Positions 10,366 through 20,480 of a stretch of DNA of 64,000 bases are shown in pieces. The stretch spans positions 37,047,293-37,111,292 of the forward strand of contig CP099839.1 in the NCBI GenBank assembly GCA_030062745.1, read 5' to 3'. The notes under the pieces were generated by a model. It saw only the letters and a list, made by a program, of their open reading frames with translations, ran no database searches and was not told where the DNA came from. Source of the stretch: Capitulum mitella (lineage: Eukaryota; Arthropoda; Thecostraca; Pollicipedomorpha; Pollicipedidae). The translations under genes and the position numbers were made by a program. Each line of letters opens with the position of its first letter. Position 1 is the stretch's first letter.

Positions 10366-12300
10366 CTGGCCTGAAATCAACTGCTCAGTGCACGTGTGAC
10401 AATGATCCACAACTGCACACGCGCTTCGCTGCAAAACTCGATTATCCCCTGTGGCCAACTGCAGTCTGCTGCTCTGGCCCAGCCGTTCTGTTGGCCGGTC
10501 GGGGCAACGTTACCGTCCGCCCGGTCCTGGCGCTGCTGCCGTGGGCGCATTTCTCCTGCAGCACTCCAATGTGGAGTGCCTCCTCTCTGCGTGTACTGAA
10601 GAGTACGGCGCTCGTCAGTGTCAGTGTACTGCTGTGAGCTTCGCAGCAGAAGCAACATTTTCGGAGCAACAATAACTGATGCTAGTATCTCTAATGCATA
10701 ATTTTCCCAAATCACTTCGAGTGGATTCTACGTCCGGCTGCAAGAATAATCAGAGTCCGTTCACTACCGTTTCTAATGCATTAGGACCCGTTATCCCCTG
10801 GCGCTGCAGAGCCAGGCAGGAGGTGCGTCCAGAGCTGTGCCACGGCTTGCGCCGGCCCGCTGAGCCGGCGCTCCAGACGGAGCAGCTGGCCGGCAGCTCA
10901 GCCGACCGTTTGGCGGACCGCCAGCGGCGCTATTTGCGTCCCAGTCAGCACGTGCGCGCGACTCCGCCACGGTGCGCGTCTCTGTCGGCGTCGCAGCGCC
11001 ACTCGGAACTCTTTGTCTCCGTTTGCGGCCGGATGCGGAGACGTGACGTGCGAGGTCGTCATGGTGCGGTCCATCCAGCAGCTTTTTGAGGCGATCTGCG
11101 AGTTCCAGGTGAGTCTGGCGGAGGTCCAGCAGCGCCGAAGACGTGTCGTCCTGAGCCAATCATGACGCAGTTCCTGTTACGTTGCCTGATGCTCTGCCGC
11201 TGAACGCAAACGTTTTCTCGCAAAGAATCGAGAGCGACATGCAAAATTCCTACAAATCGCGGGATTCTGTAAAACAGTAGCCAGCCGGGGCACTGTAAGG
11301 CGTTTTTACTCGCCTATCATGATGGGAAGACTACTCGAAGTTCCACAGCGAACGACTGTCACAAAGACCTGGAAGACGTCGACCATTCGGTCAAGAAGCT
11401 TACGGGCCTTCTAGCACCAGCTAACAGCACAGAGCCTGGGGCTGGGTATCCACGGATCCAGGGGCTTCTGCCTGTGGGCCGGATGCTCCTCGCACACCTG
11501 TACGAGGTCTTTTGGCGGTTAGTGCGTCCATATCACCACAATGTGCCACTTTACAACTGAAATAAGGCGTAACCGTGTCTGTCTTCTACGGCTGTAGGCA
11601 TGACCGTTGTAGGTACTACGCAGGTCATTCTCATTTTCGACCATGTGACACATGGCGTTTATTTAACGCAAAGCGATGTACCATCACATACGTCACAGTC
11701 GGCTTCTAGGATCCTCCTTTCTAGCTTGAAACCGATATTGACATGCCAACATATCTAGTTAGAATCGTTTCCTGGGTCACCCATGCCACTTCTATTTCCT
11801 CGCTGGTCCACTTGCACGTAAGACTAGCCCCCTCCCCCAGATCTCCAGTGGCTTATCCCAGGAGGTGCAGAATACATTGAACGCACGATCTACGAGGTAG
11901 TTCAGAGACCCACCAGTCAAGTGATCTGGCAAGAAAACTTTCTATGGCGTTGTGCTCCTCTGTCAATATGCGTTTGTGGGTCTAGTGAAAATCATCTCGC
12001 GAAAACGATCAGGAAGCCAGTCGACTGCTGGTTAACTGACTCACTGCATCTTGGCCAACTTAATGAAGTCATCCGTGGTCAACGAACTTCCGTGATGCCA
12101 GCTAAATGCTCCCCTCCCCCATCCCGTGACGTTACGCTGTTGCGCCAACGTTACAGACTGAGACCTCTTGACCAGGACCTCGACCAGTGACTAACTGGAT
12201 GTCTTCTCAGACTCCTGCTCCAGCGGTCCACCTCCATTCGTTAGGTGACAACTCCGTCTGCTCATTCGTTTTGCCGAAGGAAGACGGCAGTGGCCTTGTG
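10366..12300. other. gene-free stretch with one ambiguous exon candidate
   Basis: CpG-rich at 10780-11060. Around 11037-11150 both strands look exon-like. The plus strand has an ATG at 11060 and a short helical peptide ending FEAICEFQ at a strong gtgagt donor (11119). The minus strand has an acceptor at 11151 and a leucine-rich helical peptide with THLELADRLKKLL. A second minus candidate begins near 11497 after a cag acceptor and contains CEEHPAHR. No family is recognised for any of these and no chain of exons closes. The remainder holds nothing I can name. Confidence 0.35.
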
Positions 12301-12378
12301 TCAGCTGACAGCGACGCTGGCCAGGTGCCGACGCAAGTGCTCCCTCCCGAGCTTCCACAGCTCCGCTGCGGCGCCTCG
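12301..12378 (-). repeat. tandem copy of the RMI2 C-terminal codons and stop
   Basis: This 78-bp segment repeats 12379-12456, the end of the RMI2 coding region. On the minus strand it reads on in the same frame after the RMI2 stop: 25 codons, then its own TGA at 12303-12301. It contains WKL and RRHLASVAV as the true end does. Because 78 is a multiple of three, readthrough of the first stop would add these 25 residues. Confidence 0.9.
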
Positions 12379-13096
12379 TCAGCCGACGGCGACGCTGGCC
12401 AGGTGCCGACGCGCGTGCTCCACCTCGAGCTTCCACAACTCGCGGTGAATGTCCGCCAGCGGTGTGATCTTGATGGCCACCAGCTCCGGCGGCCGTGTTC
12501 CGCTCAGCTCGCCCACCACCATGCAGTAGCAGCCTGCGACCACGCCGGACCGCAGTCAGCACGGCCGGACACAGCCGATGACCGCTCATTCGACAGACAG
12601 ACAGGCAGCCAGTCTCAGTCGGACGCACGGCAGCCGGCAGTGCAGTGCCACCTCCGACCACCCTTCCAATGAGACAAAACATGCTGACGGCAGGTCATGA
12701 AACTGCATATCACACAAAACACCACACGAGATGACAATGGCTTTGTGCAAAACGAAACAAGGAAACTTGAGAATGGCCCCTTGTTTTGCTTTACAACTAC
12801 CACGCGCCAGGCCAGTCCACCACCTCACCGGGCTGCAGCCAGTCGCTCCCGCCCGGTATCTTCGTGCAGCCAAACACGCGGGCCGAGCCGGTACCGTCGT
12901 CAACGACAGCCTCGTCTCCATCGGCGGCCACCGTCGACACGCGGCCCTGCAGCCAGACGACGCGCAGCGCCAGCTGTCGGCGGCCCGCGGTCAGCTGCCA
13001 CTCGGGCTGGGACGGCGAGGACCCGCTCACGGAGCAACACTGGCCCAGCTCGCCGACAAACAGCTTGTACGCGGGGCAGTCAAACGGCGACGTCAT
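12379..13096 (-). CDS. RMI2: RMI2, OB-fold subunit of the BLM-TOP3A-RMI complex
   Basis: Two minus-strand exons, 13096-12829 and 12533-12379, join through a gtgagg donor and cag acceptor to encode 140 residues; human RMI2 has 147. Diagnostic blocks are a leader with KLFVGELGQ, the strand LALRVVWLQGRV (residues 42-53), the LQPG turn at the junction, YCMVVGEL in exon 2, and a C-terminal helix with WKLEVEHARRHL. This is the single OB fold that pairs with RMI1 and helps the BLM helicase-topoisomerase complex dissolve Holliday junctions in the nucleus. I start at the ATG 13096. The exon opens at 13110 after a tattgcag acceptor, so the true start could be a few codons upstream if an earlier exon supplies it. 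The C-terminal codons are duplicated downstream in frame. Confidence 0.92.
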
Positions 13097-13120
13097 TGTC
13101 TGCGGCTTCACTGCAATACA

Positions 13121-13515
13121 AAAGTCAACATTTTAATGGACACAGTTGGTGTCAGTGGCATTTAGGATGGCTGTTTCTAAAAATGAAGGCTCCATAAAGG
13201 ATGTAACAAAATCCTCACCAAAATACATAAAAGACAATCAGATCCGGACATCTTAGTGTGCTCTAGCAGAAAAAAACGCATATTAACTTGCTGAGCCATA
13301 TTGCCATGATCTCAGCATGCTGTTGACGGACACTGCAGGATAAGTCCCCATCCAGTAACACAGAAAAGGGGGAGGGGGCACGGGGCAAGTGCCCCTCCCG
13401 AACTTTTTACAGGGGCGCAGTGTCAGAGGGAACCGGTGCTAGAATCTTCCTTATTAAAACTGAAAAATACAGGATGAGCTAAGGAAAATCGGCTTATCCG
13501 ACACGTCCCGGCTGT
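13121..13515. other. gene-free stretch upstream of RMI2
   Basis: Begins with the RMI2 acceptor tract and then shows ordinary sequence. A G-rich stretch at 13370-13400 contains a short inverted repeat (gggcac ... gtgccc), resembling the ends of small dispersed elements. No upstream RMI2 exon was found. Confidence 0.4.
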
Positions 13516-14215
13516 ATGAAAGTTCCTGGTGACTCGCATATCAGGGGCCCTTGTCTGTGCCAGGGGCCTACTCCACGTTGTGCTGGGGTCCGGTGCTTAC
13601 TGTGCGGGCCCGGTGACTGTGCCGGAGGCCCGTTGCTCATCGCGGTAGGGGCCAGTTTTCTGTGTCAGGATCCCGGTACCAACGGTTATAGACCCCGATG
13701 TCCGTGCGAGTAATCCAAAAATCCTGCCAAGGACCCGGTGTTTGTGGTGCTAAGAATCTAATGTTTGTGTCAGGTTTGCCGCGTCCGTGATGTTGGCGGC
13801 CTCACGTTCGTTTTAGGGGCCTGGCTTTCGTGGCGTGGATCATGTCCGTGCCAGGAGCAAGGCTCTGTGCCAGCTGGACCAAACGCTTCTTTCAGTGGCC
13901 CGGTGGACGTGTCCGAGCCCGGTGCTCGCTGCGCTAGGGGCCTGGTGTTCGTTTCTGGGTCGCCGCGCCCGTCGTACTAGGAGCAGAGATGTCGTGCCAG
14001 GAGCGCGGTGTTCGTTTCAGGGACCCAGCGCTTGTATCAAGGACCAGGTGTTTGAGGCGCTAGGGCGCGTTGTTGCTGGCCAGAGCCGTTGTCGTTCCGT
14101 TGGCCTAACCTTCGTGGTGTTTGGCGTTCGGTGTCCGAGCCGGCCGCCAGGTGTTCGTTTCAGGGCCTCGTGTCTGTGCAGAGGAAGGCGTACCAAGGGG
14201 GAGAGGGCTGAGACT
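13516..14215. repeat. degenerate satellite of 'caggggcc / ggtgttcgt' modules
   Basis: Modules such as gtgccaggggcc, cccggtg and gtgttcgttt recur every 35-40 bases with strong divergence, mostly as cag-gggcc followed by g-tgttcgtg. Frames read from it are repetitive and domain-free. The module style resembles the arrays at 24010-25720 and 33990-36150. Confidence 0.7.
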
Positions 14216-14708
14216 TCGTCGCACTTGGGGCTCATTTTTGAAGCTCAAAAATAAGGACTTTTGGAAGCCGTTTATCTTCGGAACGCAAATCCGTTTCGTT
14301 TATTTTCGGTTCCCGAAAATAAACGGAACATTGTGTGCGCATATTATTCATTGTTCTTTTGGCATTTTCGACAAAATGCACTTGTAATACCCTTAGGCAC
14401 CTTCATTACGAGTATACAGCCCGAACCATAAAGATGAAGCTAACCGCTGAGGCCAAAAGAGTTTAACTGCTACGTTGAGATTCCACCTTATCCCTTCCTT
14501 TCCTCATGTGAAAGCGGTAAAATTCCGACAATGCCCATCATCTTGCCAGTTTTCTGTGCTCAAGCTCGATTATTGATTCCTGACTAGTCTAGTTTCTAGA
14601 CTAGTCTCCGCTACGTGTCGTAGGGGTTCTAATCACGTGCTTCAGTGCAGGGGTGTCTTTTTCCGAAAATGATTGGGGAAGGGGCCGAGCCGGGGACCCG
14701 ACAACCTA
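14216..14708. other. gene-free stretch with a small palindrome
   Basis: Mixed sequence without coding signal. At 14582-14606 is a perfect hairpin, gactagtctag and its complement around ttt. Confidence 0.5.
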
Positions 14709-14866
14709 ACCTCCCCAAAATGTCGATTTCTCGACGGATTTAGCCCACTTTATTTTGACAAACGGAAGTTTTCAGTTCTTTTATATTTTTCATGGAACAA
14801 AAAATTGCACTCATCCCCTTGTGTGTGTATATATATATAACATAGGAGATATATATATCCTATGTT

Positions 14867-14916
<50 letters not shown>

Positions 14917-15334
14917 AACATAGGATGGATGGATACATCGGTTTAGGCTTTATTCTTTTTTTTGCCAATCTCTGCTCTGTTGCGGCCATTCTGTTCGTTA
15001 TTATTACTCGTCTCCCATTAAAACCGGCAGAAAATATGGGGGAAGGGGGAAAGCAAACCAACAATGTTTGGGCCCAGATCAACAATGGGTGGGCCATGGC
15101 CGTCTCAAAAGAATGCAAATCTACACCCTTGTTTGGGTGCTGTTAAATTTTCCGCCTCCACCATTACCACAATACAATAATTATTTTTCGGTGGAAAGGA
15201 CTAAGTTGGATACGTATCACTGCAAAATTTTGTCCATGCAATGCACCTCTGTCAATGTCTTTGCATGACTCCTAATGAAAACTTTTTAGTTAGGGAAGGG
15301 GAGCCCGCAGAGATAAAGTGAGTGAAATCCATGG
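14709..15334. repeat. dispersed repeat, copy 1
   Basis: This segment matches 38173-38718 from acctccccaaaatgt to gaaatccat with scattered substitutions. Copy 1 is longer because its internal TA tract has expanded into a large palindrome (14839-14925). Shared landmarks are tttagcccactttatt, gttattattact-type sequence and cctccaccat. There is no coding frame and I could not define termini or a class; a MITE or a fragment of a larger transposon is likely. Confidence 0.8.
14839..14925. repeat. AT-rich perfect palindrome able to form two hairpins
   Basis: Positions 14858-14925 are a perfect 68-base palindrome: tcctatgttcc, about 46 bases of alternating AT, then ggaacatagga. A third copy of the arm (aacatagga, 14839-14847) lies just upstream and can pair with the left arm, so the left arm can join either hairpin. 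Such AT palindromes extrude as cruciforms and are unstable in cloning and sequencing. Confidence 0.93.
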
Positions 15335-16480
15335 GGTTTTTCATTCTTACGGGGCCCAGCCAGGTGGGGGAAAGGGGTGTAGTAACTGTTCCCAACTCTG
15401 TGCCTCTCCCAAAATGAAAGTCTCGCTGTGCCACCGACCCTGTCACATTCAAAATGGATGGTTTCAGAAATGAAGGATGCATAAAAGAACCAGTCACAAA
15501 AACTGAAATGTGGAGACCAGTAGATTAGAGCAATTAAGTGCGCATTAACAAACACAAACACCATTTATTATGTCCCAAATCTGCTGTATCTGCGGAGCAA
15601 CAAAGGAGCTTACACAATCCTGGGGACCATTACTAGCAGGACCATCTAGTATGGCATACACAAGTGTGGCACAGTAAGTCATTCAACCATTCAGAGAATA
15701 TCAAAAACTACCTAATAAGGAGACTAATACATGGGCTACTGGAAATAATGTAATGGTAATGTACTAGACCTACAATGACCAAGCATCTGGCAAAGAATAT
15801 ACGAGGTGCAGTAACAGCCGTTTTGCACTCAAAGATATATCTGTTGATGCAGAGGGCTGAAACTTCCCTCGCTTCTGAACACAGTCTCCCTCTTTCTCCA
15901 GCCACTGTTCCCACCACTTCATTCAGCTCCAATAGCTCTGTGGTGTGACGGTCCCAGCCACAGACTGAGTGGCGGGCAAATCCGTACAGCGGTAAGCAGG
16001 CGGGAACGGCGACTACGCGGCCAGCGGCCGGTCAGGCGAGTGTCCACTCGTCCGTCTCCAGTGCGCCGGTAGCACCTCGCTCTAGTCACGTGGCAGTGCA
16101 GCCGGCGGCGACCGTCGGCTGGCCGGGCAGGGCCGGTGCCAGCGGACGACGGGGGAGGCGTGGAACCAAACCGCCACATCTCCCCCTTCCCGTACTGCTG
16201 AATTATTCGTAAAGTCGCAGAACGATACAACACCGCCGAAAGAAAATCATATCTCTTCTATCAAGCGTCGCGGCCGACGGCGGGTGCGCTGCGATCGGCG
16301 AGGCCGCGGCGGAGACGACGGCCCAACCGCCATCTCGCGGTCCGGCGGGCAAGCGACCGTCGGTCCCTCAGGCGGCGCCGGCAGGGCAGCCTCCGCGCCA
16401 CCAGGCGTTTCCAGCGACTCAGCACCGCCTGACGTGGAGCTGAGCTGGTCTGGCGGCGCGCACTCCGGCGGCGCGTACTA
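15335..16480. other. gene-free stretch, CpG-rich from 15940
   Basis: 15335-15930 is ordinary AT-richer sequence. 15940-16480 is CpG-rich and open in several frames without any domain. A 22-base sequence at 16157-16178 (ggcgtggaaccaaaccgcca plus ca) recurs at 16791-16812 with one mismatch, flanking the gypsy fragment. Confidence 0.45.
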
Positions 16481-16489
16481 CGGCGTCAC

Positions 16490-16785
16490 GTGACCAAGGT
16501 GCGGAGCTTCTTCGGCCCAGCGAACCAGGTGGCTTCCTTCGTCGACGATGTCGCGGAGCTACCGACACCTCTTCGTCCACTTATCAGTATATGCCACGAG
16601 TTCGCGTGGAACGACAAACACCAGCGCGCTTTCAACGCTGCCAGGGCCGCCATAGCGTCGATCCCAACTCTGGCGTTCTACGACCCTGGTCGACCTACAT
16701 CGCTTGAAAACGACGCCAGCCGCCTGAAGAGGCTCGGCTTCCTTCTGAGTAAGCAACAACCGGATGAATCAGCAACAGTCAGCAA
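16490..16785 (+). mobile_element. Ty3/gypsy retrotransposon fragment (RT end to RNase H start)
   Basis: One frame encodes the link between reverse transcriptase and RNase H of a Ty3/gypsy pol: VRSFFGPANQVASF, then TPLRPLIS, HQRAFNAARAAI, LAFYDPGRP and NDASRLKRLGFLL. The first RNase H Asp (in DAS) is present. The frame degenerates after about 16760 and no protease, RT palm motif, integrase or LTR is visible nearby. It is a dead internal fragment of about 95 codons. Confidence 0.85.
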
Positions 16786-16960
16786 CAACCGGCGTAGAAC
16801 CAAACCGCCACAGTAGGACCTCTTCCTTGGGTATGTTTCTCCCACTGGAAAATGGCGGTTCCGAGCACTGTTCTGGACGGGTAGCAACGTCCACGGAGGC
16901 TACCGGAGACTCCAACGAGACTCCAAGGAAACTCCGGCGTCCACGGAGATTTCCAAACAG

Positions 16961-17690
16961 CCAGATCTGACTCCGTCAGACTTTTGACGGAGTCCGATCT
17001 GGAGAGAAGAGTGGGTGAGGGATGGTTTCATCATGTTTATCGAGCAGGAAGTCCATCATGACACGTGCCTTGTGGGCTGCAGCATTGTCCTGATGACGCA
17101 GGAAGTTGCTGTTGACTAGCCTGGGCCGCTTCTGCTGGATCGTAGGCAGCAGTGTCTTCTGGATCAGATCCCTGCAGTACTGCCCAGTGATGGTGGAGAC
17201 CCTCGGCACTGGATGGGCCGGGATGACGCCCTTCTGATCCCAGAAAAAGGCGTAGACGACCTGCTCTGCACATTCAAACTGTAGGAACTTCTTTAATGGC
17301 GGCGAATACGCATGTTTCTGCTGCTCTGACTGCATTTTCATCTCTGAGTTGTACAGAGGGATCTACGATTCGTCCATTGTGATGATGCGTCCCAAAAAGT
17401 TGTCTGGGTCAGTTTGATGACATTCCAGAAGTGGCCAGCATGCATCAGCTCGCGCCTCCTTCTTCGCATCGTCCAGCTGGTGCAGCATCCATCTTGCATT
17501 GACCTTCGTCATCGCAAGATCATCGGTGATAATGGGACGAACAGCCCCATGGGAAAGACCCAGATGCACAGCCATCTCTTCAACAGTGATTCTTCAGTCT
17601 TCTCTGAGGAGGCTTTCCACTCAGGCATGTTCTCTGCAACCACTGATGACTGAGGCCGCCTGGCACGTGGCCGAACTTGGCATTCACTCA
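16961..17690 (-). mobile_element. broken mariner-family transposase
   Basis: The minus strand encodes most of a mariner-like transposase in pieces. From the N-terminal side: a frame-disrupted stretch near 17690-17580, then ITVEEMAVHLGLSHGAV, then ITMDES with the first catalytic Asp, an in-frame TAG at 17365-17363 where the family has Trp, VPRVSTITGQYC-type core, HQDNAAAHKA with the second Asp, and SPDRTPS just before the expected third Asp. The third Asp is missing because the copy ends at an inverted duplication (16963-17004). It cannot encode an active enzyme. Terminal repeats were not found. Confidence 0.9.
16963..17004. repeat. hairpin at the mariner breakpoint
   Basis: ccagatctgactccgtca and its near-perfect complement (one mismatch) flank a short loop. 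The right arm is the transposase coding sequence and the left arm is an inverted copy of it beyond the point where the element stops. Confidence 0.88.
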
Positions 17691-20260
17691 GCATGGAATT
17701 ACTGCAGACCAGGCTTGGAAATTTGCTTGTTCTTGGTGTCAGAGTATAATTTTCATTATGGAGTACAAAATTTTGCAAACAGTAATGTTGGTGAAAGTTG
17801 GCATTTTTGGTTTAAGTCAGTCGTGACATCCTACCTGCTTCTTACTGGATGCAGACAGTCATTTACTTCCAGGGTTAGGACTCTGTCAACATGGTTATTA
17901 TGTAGTATGTTGATGGAGGCACAGACTCAAACTTTTGGAGAACAAAATGTTCTTGGGGCACATATTTTCTGGTGTTCTTCAACACCAGAAAACAAAATCT
18001 TTTCTTGCCTTGCTACAGACTGCCAAGAGTTCCTTATATATCTCACATATTCTCTTGCACAGACAGAAATCTGATGACTTGACAATGCTCCAACACACAG
18101 AAACTCATACCTGCAATCTCTAGAGGCAGTCTCAAAAATGTTATGATTTAAAAGACTGTGCTGCCTTGACCTGTAACAGTACATGCTTATAAGTTTTTCA
18201 GCAATAGCCAGCACATGAAAATGATCTGGAATGGTGCTGTAAGACCTGATTTCTGGTTACTGACAGTTAAAAAATGACAATCACTTTCGGAATGCACCTT
18301 GTACCTTGAATTTTGGAATGATGAGCAAATGGATAAGGATTCTCATCCATTTTGGATCTAACATGCTCCACATTAGGATAATGATGAGTGATATCTCACT
18401 ATACCATGCACAATTATTTACTTTAAAAATTGCACAATGTCATATAAATATGCCTCATTTTATACATGTTTTCCAAATGCACCTTGTATTTAATCTCAGG
18501 AAGCCTTTGATCAACTCTTATACACCAACCATATATTTAACACTTGATGCCTGCCAACAGGAAAATAATGGATGCAAACATTGAGAGATTAAGCACTCTG
18601 CATTTTATGGATCTCACCCAATTCTGATGCAATGCTTTGATGTTATATACAAAGGATGCCTTTTTAATTACATTCTAAATTTCTCACTCAACTTGGTTGA
18701 GCTGTACAAACTTGGTACAGAACTTTGACCCCCTGGTGAATACACCCAGCAGCTGATGTACAATATTTTGATATCAAATGTAGGTAGCATATGTAAAATA
18801 TGACATGGCAAGCATATCCATATGGTGCACACATGACCTTATCTTAGGACACTCTGTTATGGATTCTTTTTGACTGATTTTTCATGCTCATTTTCAATCT
18901 ATTTGACTGATAGTTTCATGACCACTTCACCATTTCACAAGTGGAGTGAGCAGCTACCACTACTCCACAGTAGTCTGCATTAAAAAAACCACAACTTAAT
19001 GGAGATTTCACAATGCTGCAAGTCATTGTAAGATGCACTGTTGCCTGCAGCATTTCATTTAATACAGCAGGAGCATGAAGGCTACAAGATATTCCACCAC
19101 AAAGAAGATTCGGTAACATATTCTGATAATGTTATTCATAACTAACATGCTAAGTTGTTCTAGGGGATTTGCTACAAGACTGCTTTGATAGCTTGACAGC
19201 TTTTGCATACCTAAACTTTAGAAGCCATCAAATATAAACCAGCCCCTGACTAAAAACAATGCATTGGTATCTTTGAAATCTGGCCAAGTTCCCTTTTCAG
19301 AACATCATCTTGAAAATTCATGTCCTGCTTGCTAATTACGTACAATGCCAATAAAAGTAAAATACAGAACGGTGGAAACTCGACCTGAAGGCTATCCTTG
19401 AATTTGCTGCACGCATAGCATAGTTTATTTGCTCGTTTAAGTTCCCCTGCAGCAATAATATTCCTCACATATGCAGAACCACATTCAAGGACGCTAAACG
19501 CGTTTAAACGTTTTATCCAGGCTTTACCTCTTCGACCTTGTAAGCCACGCACGCCTTGGTCATGTGCCTCAGCGAGAGATTGACCTTGAATCGTGGTTGA
19601 TTTGTTGACAGCTGTTTGAATTCTCTAGCCCATGGCGTCTCGCTAGTTGTCGTAATATCTTCCTGCCTGATAAGCCATTTTAGTAAAAATGTTTTGAATA
19701 TGTTATTAGCGTATATAGATATGATACCAGTACACTAAAAAATTGAGAATAAGCAAAAAATATTGAACGAGGTCAGTACGTCATCACAAAAAATATGTCT
19801 GCCCACATCTTTGTTGATACATGGGAACGGAGGACGCCGTTTTGGAAGGGGAGTGGTGAGCGTGAGGCAGTGGAATCAGGTTAGCCCGTTTGGTTTTTGC
19901 CTGTGTGCAGTAGACGAAGGGCGCTCGAAAAATTCCTGCGTAAGTGCGTATGTCAGTGAACTAATTGGTAGTTACGTGGAACGTTTCTGCCCATTGTGGG
20001 TGAAAAGTACAGGGCTGAATGGCATGGCAACTGATGGCATATTGACTCCAAATATCATATTAACTCCCAGCGCGGTTTCCAATGCACCAAGCCTGTGTCA
20101 TCACTGAACTTCCCTCCAAAAAACTGATTTTGTATTTCGCAGTTTCTTTGTTTATCTGATAAATGTAACTCTACAAGTAAATTTACAAAGTGTGGTGTAC
20201 TCGGCAACATCATGAAACCTCCCATTCAGGACTTGGGATCCAGCGTGAACTATTCACCCT
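17691..20260. other. gene-free, mostly CpG-poor stretch with a CpG-normal islet
   Basis: From about 17700 CpG becomes rare. An islet at roughly 19390-20060 regains normal CpG density (for example cgtttaaacg, ggacgccg, gggcgctcg). No protein family is recognised in the short frames. The islet is a candidate promoter for a long 5' untranslated leader of RCHY1, which is inference only. Confidence 0.4.
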
Positions 20261-20269
20261 TGTAGAGGC

Positions 20270-20480
20270 TTGTGGAACACAGGGTCATGGGCTGAAACTG
20301 TTGGGACTACCTGTGAACAAGCTGGTAAGGCAGTGCAGTTCCTCAGTTCACATCATCAATGATTGGAACAGCCTTCCTGAGTATGTTGCCAGTGCTCCAT
20401 CAGTGGCACTTTCAAGGATAGGCTTGACAGGCATTGGAGAAATTGTTAATGCAAGATCTGTACCCAAGAAGAATAAATAA
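20270..20480 (+). mobile_element. 3' end of a non-LTR retrotransposon (LINE), degenerate
   Basis: The frame ending at 20480 has the C-terminal signature of CR1/Jockey-type reverse transcriptases: GHGLKLLGLP followed by VHIINDWNSLPEYVASAPSV. The usual FKxRLDxxW continuation is replaced by unrelated residues, which suggests a frameshift. The stop is followed closely by aaataaaac. Only the last 60 or so codons are present. Confidence 0.65.

Noticed and set aside
14750-15118. Ile-Tyr repeat 'membrane protein' frames (also at 32025-32318)
   Set aside because: They come from (TA)n microsatellites.
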